This document shows positions 7,952 through 14,900 of a DNA stretch of 28,018 bases, one piece after another. Source of the DNA: Draconibacterium sp. GTDB taxonomy: Bacteria; Bacteroidota; Bacteroidia; Bacteroidales; Prolixibacteraceae. Every line of letters begins with the position of its first letter. Positions within the stretch are counted from its first letter, which is position 1. A model generated the notes under the pieces. The model did no database searches. It was not told where the DNA came from and saw nothing but the letters and a program-made list of their open reading frames with translations. Both the position numbers and the translations under genes were made by a program. The DNA is taken from positions 1-28,018 of the forward strand of contig JALUZN010000219.1 of NCBI GenBank assembly GCA_027011835.1. Reading direction: 5' to 3'.

Positions 7952-8752
7952 ATGACATTTTTTCCTATTCATAATTTTTACATTGAAAACGGAATTATAA
8001 AACCGGTACCGGAATTTGTTACATCGGAAAGCAAAGGTGGAGTTTACGAAGTTATCAGAGTTGAAAACGGCATTCCTGTTTTTATTGAAGAGCATCTTTC
8101 TCGGTTCTTTCAATCGATTAAAATTGCGAAAAAAACAGCACACTTTTCAAATTTCGAAATTATTGCTTTTGTAAAAAAGCTAATTGCTGAGAACCGTATT
8201 CAAGTGGGAAATATCCTGATTTCGTATGAAATAAGTTTGAAGATATTTTTTATAAAACACAAATATCCTACGCGCGAAATGGTAAAAGAAGGTGTTTTAT
8301 GCGGCATCTTAAATGCCGAAAGAGAGAACCCCAATGCGAAAGTTTTACAAACCCAAGTACGGGAAAAAGCCGATAAACTTATTTCAGAGAAAAAACTCTA
8401 CGAGGTTATTTTAACAAACAAATTAGGAAATATTACCGAAGGGAGCAGGAGCAATATTTTTTTTATAAAAGAGAACCGGATTATTACACCACCCGGGAGA
8501 AATGTACTACTTGGAATTACCCGGAAAAAAGTAATTGAATTGATAAAAAAATCGGGCTATCTGTTTTTTGAACAGGAGGTAAACATAGACGACCTACCCG
8601 CTTTCGATGCAGTTTTCTTAACCGGAACTTCGCCAAAAGTATTGCCCGTAAAACAAATAGAAACCACTAAATTTAACCCGCAAAACAAAATTATACGGCA
8701 GTTAATAACAGAATACGATTTGCTGACTACGAAATATATTCAATCCAATTAA
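7952..8752 (+). CDS. Class IV PLP-dependent aminotransferase (BCAT / aminodeoxychorismate lyase / D-amino acid transaminase family)
   Basis: The 266-residue cytoplasmic protein has the fold-type IV layout: an Arg in EEHLSRF (Arg51) that usually contacts PLP phosphate, a probable Schiff-base Lys130, the motif GNITEGSRSNIFF with Glu163, and the C-terminal TGTSPKVLPV loop. The Lys-to-Glu spacing of 33 residues matches the family (34 in E. coli IlvE). The family includes branched-chain aminotransferases, PabC lyases and D-amino acid transaminases. The sequence lacks clear specificity marks and is shorter than IlvE (about 309), closer to PabC (about 269). I therefore leave the substrate open, with PabC-like a reasonable guess. 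The small membrane protein gene follows 7 bp later, so the two may be co-transcribed. Confidence 0.75.
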   Translation: MTFFPIHNFYIENGIIKPVPEFVTSESKGGVYEVIRVENGIPVFIEEHLSRFFQSIKIAKKTAHFSNFEIIAFVKKLIAENRIQVGNILISYEISLKIFFIKHKYPTREMVKEGVLCGILNAERENPNAKVLQTQVREKADKLISEKKLYEVILTNKLGNITEGSRSNIFFIKENRIITPPGRNVLLGITRKKVIELIKKSGYLFFEQEVNIDDLPAFDAVFLTGTSPKVLPVKQIETTKFNPQNKIIRQLITEYDLLTTKYIQSN

Positions 8753-8759
8753 TTTTAAA

Positions 8760-9341
8760 ATGGCATCATTCAAAAACCAAGAATCGTCGCAACCAAAGTT
8801 TTACACCTCAATTCCCAACTCTTCCGACGAAGAGTTACTTTTAATTCTGAAAAAGAGGAAACAGTATCAGCCCGAAGCAGCGCAAGTGGCAATAAACGAG
8901 GCAATAAAACGTGGTCTTATTCACTCGGAGCAAGATTTGTTTGCTGAGAAATTTCAACACACAGCACCCGGGTACTCATTCTTTCCTACCATTGAAAACG
9001 AAAAAGCACGTAATAAAACCAGAAAAAGTATTGCTCGAATTTTTCTAATAACCGGGGCTGCACCAATTATTTGGGGTGCAATTAAACTTTTGGAAAAGAA
9101 TCTTTCAGAGGGTATTCCATTAATTGTTTTTGGAGGAATATGGATTTATGCAGCCGCGAAACAGTTTAAACAGGCCAACCTAAAAGCAATTTACCTTCTT
9201 GCCATTTTGTTGATTGTTGCCGTAATTTACGTTGCAAAAATTGTTGTCGAATTAAAAAATCCGTCCTATATGGATTTTCTTATTCCCTCCTTTTTTACCG
9301 CATTTTTTATCTACGGGTTAATCTTTATTAAACGCCTTTAA
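8760..9341 (+). CDS. Small four-TM membrane protein of unknown function
   Basis: The 193-residue product has a soluble N-terminal part (1-80). In it, DEELLLILKKRKQYQPEA followed by VAINEAIKRG forms a short helical motif that I have seen in Bacteroidota membrane proteins of unknown role. Four hydrophobic segments follow, at about residues 90-109, 115-134, 142-165 and 170-191, with Lys/Arg at the end of the last. There is no signal peptide. It lies 7 bp after the aminotransferase gene and converges on the U32 gene with only 17 bp between the stops. I do not recognise a function. Confidence 0.6.
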   Translation: MASFKNQESSQPKFYTSIPNSSDEELLLILKKRKQYQPEAAQVAINEAIKRGLIHSEQDLFAEKFQHTAPGYSFFPTIENEKARNKTRKSIARIFLITGAAPIIWGAIKLLEKNLSEGIPLIVFGGIWIYAAAKQFKQANLKAIYLLAILLIVAVIYVAKIVVELKNPSYMDFLIPSFFTAFFIYGLIFIKRL

Positions 9342-9358
9342 AACAGTTTATTCCTCTT

Positions 9359-11341
9359 CTATTTCAATCCTTTTACAAAATTAAATGTAGTCGACGGTTG
9401 AATCTGCTCGGAACGCAACAAGCGGGTTTTTAATGTTTTTATCCGGTTTTTGGAAGGCGGTTCGTAACTTACATCGATAAGAAAGCGGTAGAAACCCTGC
9501 TTTTTAAGTTTGTTGTGCGACTGAAAAATGGCAACCGGCCGGTCGGGAACAACCGACGTAATTCCATTGCGGCGATAACGTGTTAATTGCAAATTTGTAT
9601 CGTCGCTAAATTTATCGTTGTGGTGCAATGCAATTGGCATTCGCGAATGAAACAACTCGGGATGAAAATAAACCGGCACAATTCCATCGGTATTCGAAAG
9701 CGAAAAAAGTGTCTCAAAATCAATCTCCTGCGGATAACTAAAAATCTTAATTTCCTCGTTCACAATACATTTTACAGCTGCATCGTTAAAAACATAAACA
9801 TTCTCGTTCGCAATTATCCGACAATTTTTTGGCACAATCTCTTTTTGAGAAAGGTGAGAAATGACAAAATTTCGCAACCCGTTTTTCACCATCTTTTTTA
9901 CCAATTCCGAATAAAAATGAATTGAGTCTTCGGGAATAAATTTTGGCAGTTCAACATAAATTTTATTTCTGAATTTTTGAATAAACGGTACCGTTACATC
10001 GAACCGGCTCCAGGTAATTTTCGAAAACGACAGGAACAAACCATCTACCTCATTGAGGTTAATTTTACGCATCCACTCCATCGAGTTTATTCTGAAATAG
10101 AACTCTTCGCGGCGTTGCACCGTCCGTGTTTTCAGCCCGTTTAAAAACCGCTTTTTTATGCCATACGAAAGTTGAGGCGTTTTTTTAAAGCGGGTTTCTT
10201 CTATTTTTGAAGGGAATTTAACATCACTGATTCCCGAAAGATAAACTTCGCTGTGCCGACGGATTTTTTTGTTTCCTGCATCAATTTTATAAAACCCATT
10301 TTCAGTCGCAACCTGTCGTACCTTAACCGACTCTTGTTTTTCGGCATTTGGAATATGAAACCGTAGTCTGAATCCGGGTTCAATGGCCATTTTCGATGAC
10401 ACAAAAACCGTTGAACCCTTTATGTTTTCAACCTTACCAAGATAAACGCCGGCAACCGTTTTGTTCGAAATAGCAGTACGAACATCGCGCCCCAGAAAAT
10501 AGCTGGTTTTTTCGCGGCCAAAATCGAGGTCGAGCAGCATTTTTGCTTCGTCTAAATTTTGTTTATCGTCGAGTACCATTCGATATGCTTTGGCAACACG
10601 GTAGGTATATTCACCTGATTTCATACGGCCTTCAACCTTTAAACTCGAAACGCCCATAGCAGCAATTTCGTTAATTGCCTCAACAACCTGATTGTCTTTT
10701 AAGTTAAAAAGATACTGCTGTTTTTTGTTTCCGGTTGAATAAATTCTCCGACAAGGTTGAGTACACAAACCCCGGTTAGCACCACGCCCACCCGAGTAAC
10801 TACTGTACAAACACATTCCCGAAAACGAATAACAGAGCGCGCCATGAATAAAAACCTCGGTTTCAATCCGGCTTTTTTTACAGATTGTTTCCAGTTCGTG
10901 CATGGTTAATTCGCGGGCAAGAACAACACGGTCGAACCCGCGCTTTTCGGAAAAAACAGTACCCAACGAATTATGAATTCCAAGCTGCGTACTGGCATGA
11001 ATACTCAGTTTCGGGAAAAAACGATTGGCAACATAATAAACGCCCCAATCCTGAACTATTATTCCGGCGACACCGGTTGTTGAGAGAAAATGCAAATAGT
11101 CGAGCAGCTCACCTAATTCGCTGTTTTTAATTACCGTATTTAATGTAATGTAGAGTTTTACACTTCGTTTCCTTGCCTCTTTTACCAACGCCGGCAGTTG
11201 CGAGGTGGTAAAATTTTTGGCCCGACCACGCGCATTAAACTGTTTCAGCCCGAGATAAATGGCATCGGCTCCCCCCTCGAGGGCAGCATAAAACGATTCG
11301 ATGTTTCCGGCAGGTAAAAGCAGTTCGGTACTATTTTGCAT
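9359..11341 (-). CDS. U32 family peptidase-like protein (RlhA/YhbU/TrhP family)
   Basis: I chose the ATG at 11341 (660 residues); the frame is open to a TTG at 11362, but that codon overlaps the -7 box. The N-terminus ELLLPAGNIESFYAALEGGA matches U32 proteins, and residues about 163-181 hold the U32 signature (EVFIHGALC, then SGMCLYSS), followed by RGLCTQPCR. Cys170, 177, 193 and 197 form the conserved cluster of the family. Characterised members include E. coli RlhA (23S rRNA C2501 hydroxylation, about 650 residues) and TrhP (tRNA U34 hydroxylation). The length and the long C-terminal part (about 300-660) make it more like RlhA. I infer an RNA-modifying role rather than proteolysis. An IS element lies 89 bp upstream of the start. 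Confidence 0.8.
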   Translation of the reverse strand: MQNSTELLLPAGNIESFYAALEGGADAIYLGLKQFNARGRAKNFTTSQLPALVKEARKRSVKLYITLNTVIKNSELGELLDYLHFLSTTGVAGIIVQDWGVYYVANRFFPKLSIHASTQLGIHNSLGTVFSEKRGFDRVVLARELTMHELETICKKSRIETEVFIHGALCYSFSGMCLYSSYSGGRGANRGLCTQPCRRIYSTGNKKQQYLFNLKDNQVVEAINEIAAMGVSSLKVEGRMKSGEYTYRVAKAYRMVLDDKQNLDEAKMLLDLDFGREKTSYFLGRDVRTAISNKTVAGVYLGKVENIKGSTVFVSSKMAIEPGFRLRFHIPNAEKQESVKVRQVATENGFYKIDAGNKKIRRHSEVYLSGISDVKFPSKIEETRFKKTPQLSYGIKKRFLNGLKTRTVQRREEFYFRINSMEWMRKINLNEVDGLFLSFSKITWSRFDVTVPFIQKFRNKIYVELPKFIPEDSIHFYSELVKKMVKNGLRNFVISHLSQKEIVPKNCRIIANENVYVFNDAAVKCIVNEEIKIFSYPQEIDFETLFSLSNTDGIVPVYFHPELFHSRMPIALHHNDKFSDDTNLQLTRYRRNGITSVVPDRPVAIFQSHNKLKKQGFYRFLIDVSYEPPSKNRIKTLKTRLLRSEQIQPSTTFNFVKGLK

Positions 11342-11359
11342 ACACTTTTTAATTTGCTG

Positions 11360-11367
11360 CAAACTTA
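11360..11367 (-). promoter_or_regulatory. Bacteroidota -7 promoter box for the U32 gene
   Basis: On the minus strand the box reads TAAGTTTG, an exact TAnnTTTG match, 18 bp before the ATG at 11341. Its overlap with the TTG at 11362 argues against that upstream start. The presumed -33 region falls inside the 46-bp repeat that flanks the insertion sequence, so the promoter was left intact by the insertion. Confidence 0.45.
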
Positions 11368-11383
11368 GTAAAATTTGGAGTTA

Positions 11384-11429
11384 AAAAATTCAATCTTGTT
11401 TTCCAATAATTATGCCCCAACAATCCACT
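11384..11429. repeat. Left 46-bp flanking direct repeat (long target-site duplication)
   Basis: This segment is repeated at 13073-13118 with a single mismatch (T here, G there, in the TCT(T/G)GTTTTCC part). It abuts the left terminal inverted repeat exactly. IS1634-family elements such as IS1634 and IS1549 are known for unusually long target duplications, so this is best read as the duplicated target. Confidence 0.85.
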
Positions 11430-11443
11430 CCTGTTTTCGACAC
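11430..11443. repeat. IS left terminal inverted repeat
   Basis: CCTGTTTTCGACAC is the perfect reverse complement of 13059-13072. The match ends after 14 bp on the inner side. Confidence 0.9.
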
Positions 11444-11505
11444 TTTTTTCAAGTAAAAAATACAACTATCACAAATACAGTGGAATAGGTAATTTATGAG
11501 GGTGT

Positions 11506-11520
11506 TTTTGGGTGACCCAG
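11506..11520. repeat. IS subterminal repeat, left copy
   Basis: TTTTGGGTGACCCAG occurs here and again at 13045-13059, in the same orientation. Its core TGGGTGACCCA is a palindrome with one central base, so both copies could bind the same dimeric protein. This copy lies 22 bp before the transposase ATG, where it could affect transcription or translation of the gene. Confidence 0.6.
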
Positions 11521-11542
11521 CCATTTTTATTATTATTCAAGC

Positions 11543-13054
11543 ATGTTTGTGCGTAAAAAACAAAATAAGAGTGGAGTCATAAGTGTTCAGGTGATTGCGA
11601 AACAAAATAGGAAGTCAAAATTAATAAAAACTATAGGAAGCTCATCTGACAACACAGAAATAGAACGATTATTAGCAGAAGGAAAGAAGTTTATTGAAAA
11701 CTATGGGGGTCAACAGTCTTTTGATTTTTATTCGAATATCACCATTGTTGAAAACATCGTAAAAAACATAATCTCTCACAAGGAAATAGGCACAGAATTG
11801 TTGCTTGGGAAAATTTTTGATGATATTGGTTTTAATAAAATAGATGACAAAATTTTCAGGTATCTTGTATTTGCTAGATTAAGTTGTCCTGTAAGCAAAC
11901 TAAAAACAAGCGATTACCTAAATCGCTACAAGGACATAAATATCCCTGTTCAGAAGATATATCGTTACTTAGATAAATTATACATTAACCAGAAAGCAAG
12001 AATCCAACCAATAAGTTATGCACATACGCTCAAAGTATTGGGAGGTATTATTAGTGTTGTTTTTTATGATGTTACAACTTTGTATTTCCAAATAGACCAG
12101 GAAGATGAATTAAGGAAAAGAGGCTTTTCCAAGGAAGGCAAACATCAAAATCCCCAAATAATACTTGGTTTATTAGTTAGTGTAGGAGGTTACCCTCTTG
12201 CTTATGAAATTCATGAAGGCAATAAATATGAAGGACATACCATGCTACCGATATTAGATTCATTTAAGAAGAAATATGATATAAGTAAATTGGTAATTAT
12301 TGCCGATTCTGGATTATTATCCACAAGTAATATTGACGAACTTCAAGAGAAAGGTTATGATTTTATTCTCGGAGCAAGAATTAAAAATGAGTCTAGTAAC
12401 ATTAAGGAACAAATATTATCTCTGAATTTAACTAATGGACAAAGTACTATTATTGAGAAAAATAAAGTTTTAAAAATTATCATAAGCTATTCGGATAAAC
12501 GGGCAAAGAGAGATAAACACAACAGAGAACGAGGCTTGCAGAAGCTAGAGAAGCGTGTTCAGACAGGTAAATTAACCAAAGCTAACATCAACAATAGAGG
12601 TTATAATAAATACCTAAAGATGGATGGAGATATAAGCGTTAGTATTGATATGGAAAAGTTTGAAAAAGACGCAAAGTGGGATGGATTAAAAGGATACATC
12701 ACAAATACGTGCCTTACAAATGATGAAATAATTGAAAATTATAGTCATTTGTGGAAAATAGAAAAAGCATTTAGAATATCAAAACACGACTTAAAAGTAA
12801 GACCAATATATCATAGAATCAGAAAAAGAATTGAAGCTCATATCACTATCAATTTTGTCGCATATAAGATATATAAAGAACTGGAGCGACAATTAAAATT
12901 GAAACAAGCCAACATAAGTCCGGAAAAGGCAATTGAAATTGCTAAAACAATTTTCCAGATTGAAGTAAAACTTGAGAACGGAATTCACGTAACTCAGAAG
13001 TTGATTTTAAGTGATGAACAGAAATATTTAGCTGAACTATTTGGTTTTGGGTGA
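11543..13054 (+). CDS. IS1634-family DDE transposase
   Basis: The 503-residue protein has the IS1634/IS4-group catalytic layout. The first Asp is in VVFYDVTTLYF, the second in IIADSGLLST, and the Glu is in the YSHLWKIEKAFRISK stretch followed by RPIYHR, which matches the Y-x2-(R/W)-x3-E region of IS4-like transposases. The N-terminal part (MFVRKKQNKSG, then VQVIAKQNRKSK) is typical of this family and probably contributes to DNA binding. All catalytic residues are present and the frame is uninterrupted, so the enzyme is probably active. The stop codon TGA lies inside the right subterminal GGGTGACCC palindrome, 4 bp before the right inverted repeat, so gene and element end are tightly packed. 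Confidence 0.92.
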   Translation: MFVRKKQNKSGVISVQVIAKQNRKSKLIKTIGSSSDNTEIERLLAEGKKFIENYGGQQSFDFYSNITIVENIVKNIISHKEIGTELLLGKIFDDIGFNKIDDKIFRYLVFARLSCPVSKLKTSDYLNRYKDINIPVQKIYRYLDKLYINQKARIQPISYAHTLKVLGGIISVVFYDVTTLYFQIDQEDELRKRGFSKEGKHQNPQIILGLLVSVGGYPLAYEIHEGNKYEGHTMLPILDSFKKKYDISKLVIIADSGLLSTSNIDELQEKGYDFILGARIKNESSNIKEQILSLNLTNGQSTIIEKNKVLKIIISYSDKRAKRDKHNRERGLQKLEKRVQTGKLTKANINNRGYNKYLKMDGDISVSIDMEKFEKDAKWDGLKGYITNTCLTNDEIIENYSHLWKIEKAFRISKHDLKVRPIYHRIRKRIEAHITINFVAYKIYKELERQLKLKQANISPEKAIEIAKTIFQIEVKLENGIHVTQKLILSDEQKYLAELFGFG

Positions 13055-13059
13055 CCCAG
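13045..13059. repeat. IS subterminal repeat, right copy
   Basis: This is identical to 11506-11520. It contains the transposase stop codon, and its last base is the first base of the right terminal inverted repeat. Confidence 0.6.
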
Positions 13060-13072
13060 TGTCGAAAACAGG
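13059..13072. repeat. IS right terminal inverted repeat
   Basis: GTGTCGAAAACAGG is the perfect reverse complement of the left end at 11430-11443. The 46-bp flanking repeat begins at the next base. Confidence 0.9.
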
Positions 13073-13118
13073 AAAAATTCAATCTGGTTTTCCAATAATT
13101 ATGCCCCAACAATCCACT
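13073..13118. repeat. Right 46-bp flanking direct repeat (long target-site duplication)
   Basis: This is the second copy of 11384-11429, with one substitution in 46 bp. It abuts the right inverted repeat directly, which fixes the insertion boundaries to the base. Confidence 0.85.
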
Positions 13119-13314
13119 TGCCCAACTCCCTTTTTAGAATTTTATTTTAAGGAAAGCGTGAATCACTTCCACTTTCGGGTTAATGGGGCAATTAAAACTT
13201 TAATGAATCGGTTTTTCCCCTGCCGGAGGTCATACTCTTTAATTTGATTAGAGGCGAATGCAGAAATCCAGTTCGCAGCGACGGCCTCGGTCGGTGAGCC
13301 GGAAAACAAGCGAT

Positions 13315-13376
13315 AACGACGTTAAAAAAATCCTGCTGTTTGAGGAGGTACGACGAGTTCAGGATTTTTAGTCGTT
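13315..13376. repeat. Long imperfect hairpin
   Basis: AACGAC-GTT-AAAAAAATCCTG (13315-13335) faces CAGGATTTTT-A-GTCGTT (13360-13376), giving about 16 paired bases around a 24-nt loop with a small asymmetric bulge. No T-tract follows directly, so it is not a standard terminator. Confidence 0.55.
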
Positions 13377-13423
13377 GTTGCGTAGCTTTTCCGAGTGAAG
13401 AGAACGCAGCCTTGGGCTTTTTG

Positions 13424-13453
13424 TTTACTTTTTGGACTAAGCCAAAAAGTAAA
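13424..13453. repeat. Perfect 12-bp inverted repeat with 6-nt loop
   Basis: TTTACTTTTTGG (13424-13435) and CCAAAAAGTAAA (13442-13453) are perfect complements around ACTAAG. GGGC (13414-13417) and GCCC (13458-13461) extend the symmetry outward. It lies downstream of the IS and downstream of the leftward aldo/keto reductase gene. It could be a bidirectional transcript end or a mobile palindromic repeat. Confidence 0.65.
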
Positions 13454-13631
13454 ATCCGCCCGATAGGGCAAAAGTAACATCATTGCACCCCTGTGACCGA
13501 CAGCCCAAAAGTTTAAATACCCCTAAAAATCTATTAAAATATTTAACCAACCTGAATTATGAAGTGAGCTGATAACGTTCTCAAAACATCGACTAAATTC
13601 CTAAACAACGGGCATTTTTATTTTTATTTCT

Positions 13632-14642
13632 TTAAACAATAATTCCCCCGTCGACATATCCCGGACGTGCCCACGGTAATGCATGCGGACCGGCAAACGG
13701 AGCAAGGCGAGCCTCCAGCTCCTTATGGTCGATGGATAATTCATTGTTTTTCCCGTATTCAACTGCCAGTTTAATATTCTCTTCCAGAGTTTCGGTTCCA
13801 ACGTGTCCAATCATTGCCGAAGCAACATGGTTCGTAGTCCAAACATATTCAAAAAGTTCTTTAACAGTAGCCACTTTCCCAATCAATCCGCGTAAAACCT
13901 TAATGGTCATAACGCCTACATTTTTCTCCTGAGCAACGGGAAGAGCAACTTTTGCATAATTTCCGTATTTTGTTGGATTCATGGCGAGTAATGCCACATC
14001 GAATTCCAATTTTTCCAGCATTTCTCTCGAGCGTTCAGCACTGTCCATACTCGAAAAACCGATGTATTTAATTATTCCCTCCTCCTTTAATTTCAGCATC
14101 TCCTGATATACACCTTTTTCAATCTCAGCAACGTTATCTTTAGTATTAATAGCATGCAAAAGCAAAATATCGAGGTAATCGGTTTTCAACTTTCTCAAGC
14201 TCTCCTCCACAGCTTTTTTTGCAAAACCGGGTTCTTTCTTCTCCAGTTTCGAAGAGATTAAAACTTTATCGCGCCAGGCAGGTAAAATCTCGCCAAACCG
14301 TTCTTCGCCGCTGCCAATTGCACTCTTTTTACCCTCTATTTTAAACTGCCCAAGCGTATAGCTCGGAGCTGTATCGAATAAATTAATTCCACTTTCCAAT
14401 GCCATCTCCAGAGTCTTTTCCCAAACTCCGTTTTTATTTTTCAGAAATTGAGAACCACCGCCAAACGATAAAATTGAAACAGCTTCTCCCGTTTTTCCCA
14501 ATATTCGTTTAGGTACCTTCCCTGCACTATTTCCAGTAAAAATATTGCACGAATTCATTAAACCCATTCCGGTAACCACTGCTGCTCCTTTAGCCGTTGT
14601 TGCGATAAATTTCCGCCGCGAATAATTACTTTTATTTTTCAT
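13632..14642 (-). CDS. Tat-exported aldo/keto reductase, probably a lipoprotein
   Basis: The 336-residue protein begins with a twin-arginine signal (YSRRKFIATTAKGAA, residues 7-21) and has Cys32 in LMNSC at the end of the hydrophobic stretch, so it may be lipidated after Tat export. The AKR barrel shows the catalytic tetrad: Asp90 and Tyr95 (LFDTAPSY), Lys132 (LISSKL) and His163 (ILLLHA). AKRs reduce carbonyl compounds with NAD(P)H; Tat export suggests folding with the cofactor before secretion. The sequence ends shortly after ALPWARPGY and lacks the Cys-rich C-terminal ferredoxin-like motif found in some related exported AKRs. It appears to be transcribed alone, 258 bp after the P1 peptidase gene. 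The substrate is unknown. Confidence 0.82.
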   Translation of the reverse strand: MKNKSNYSRRKFIATTAKGAAVVTGMGLMNSCNIFTGNSAGKVPKRILGKTGEAVSILSFGGGSQFLKNKNGVWEKTLEMALESGINLFDTAPSYTLGQFKIEGKKSAIGSGEERFGEILPAWRDKVLISSKLEKKEPGFAKKAVEESLRKLKTDYLDILLLHAINTKDNVAEIEKGVYQEMLKLKEEGIIKYIGFSSMDSAERSREMLEKLEFDVALLAMNPTKYGNYAKVALPVAQEKNVGVMTIKVLRGLIGKVATVKELFEYVWTTNHVASAMIGHVGTETLEENIKLAVEYGKNNELSIDHKELEARLAPFAGPHALPWARPGYVDGGIIV

Positions 14643-14682
14643 CGTATTATAATTTAAATTTAATTGGTTTACTCTTACTTAT

Positions 14683-14718
14683 AGACTGTTCGATTATTGG
14701 ACTATTAGACTGCTAGAC
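14683..14718. repeat. Short degenerate tandem repeat upstream of the aldo/keto reductase
   Basis: Four imperfect units of about 8-10 bp built on (A/G)GACT(G/A)TT follow one another: AGACTGTT, GGACTATT, AGACTGCT and a partial AGAC. Its meaning is unknown; it may be slipped-strand repeat DNA. Confidence 0.3.
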
Positions 14719-14821
14719 ACAAGACAAGAACTAAGCTGCTGGACTTCAATCATTTAGCACAATCACGGCATTTAGATATTTTGTTGACTATCAACATAAT
14801 ACAAAAACATAACGAACGAAC

Positions 14822-14840
14822 ACTTTATAAACTATAAAGT
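14822..14840. repeat. Perfect 8-bp dyad, possible operator
   Basis: ACTTTATA and TATAAAGT flank AAC. The dyad lies 180 bp upstream of the aldo/keto reductase start and just beyond the candidate terminator of the P1 peptidase gene. It could bind a dimeric regulator; there is no supporting context. Confidence 0.3.
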
Positions 14841-14897
14841 TAAAAATATCTGCTTACATTTTATCTGTAAAGTTGAAAAGATACTCTTTTTAAGCAG
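14841..14897 (-). terminator. Possible rho-independent terminator after the P1 peptidase gene
   Basis: Read leftward, CTGCTTA (14897-14891) pairs with TAAGCAG (14856-14850) and is followed by TATTTTTA. The 34-nt loop contains a small AAAAG/CTTTT hairpin. The structure starts within 5 bp of the stop codon. The long loop makes it weaker than a classic terminator. Confidence 0.35.
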
Positions 14898-14900
14898 GCC

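Larger units (their letters stand above)
11430..13072. mobile_element. Complete IS1634-family insertion sequence, 1643 bp
   Basis: The element is bounded by perfect 14-bp terminal inverted repeats (CCTGTTTTCGACAC at 11430-11443 and its complement at 13059-13072) and carries one rightward transposase gene. It is flanked immediately outside by 46-bp direct repeats that differ at one base. Transposase family, length (1.5-2 kb is usual) and long target duplication all agree with the IS1634 group. It sits between the U32 gene and a non-coding region and breaks no gene that I can see. Its coding sequence is more A/T-rich (many ATA, AAA and AAT codons) than its neighbours, as expected for an acquired element. 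The intact frame and near-identical repeats suggest recent insertion. Confidence 0.9.
13119..13631. other. Gene-free region with palindromic repeat sequence
   Basis: About 510 bp lie between the IS and the end of the aldo/keto reductase gene. I find no credible coding frame. The centre (about 13260-13470) is more G/C-rich than its surroundings and holds two strong hairpins, listed separately, plus GCCC-GATA-GGGC and a GCAAAAGTAAC string. Such sequence resembles dispersed intergenic repeats that I have seen in Bacteroidota genomes, but a genome-wide count is needed to show that. Confidence 0.5.

Noticed and set aside
13041..13247. Small rightward ORF across the IS right end
   Set aside because: It runs through the transposase end, the inverted repeat and the target duplication, has no promoter, and its translation resembles no protein. 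It is a chance frame.
14683..14718. Repeat units as a CRISPR-like array
   Set aside because: The units are only 8-10 bp, degenerate, and have no regular spacers or cas genes nearby.
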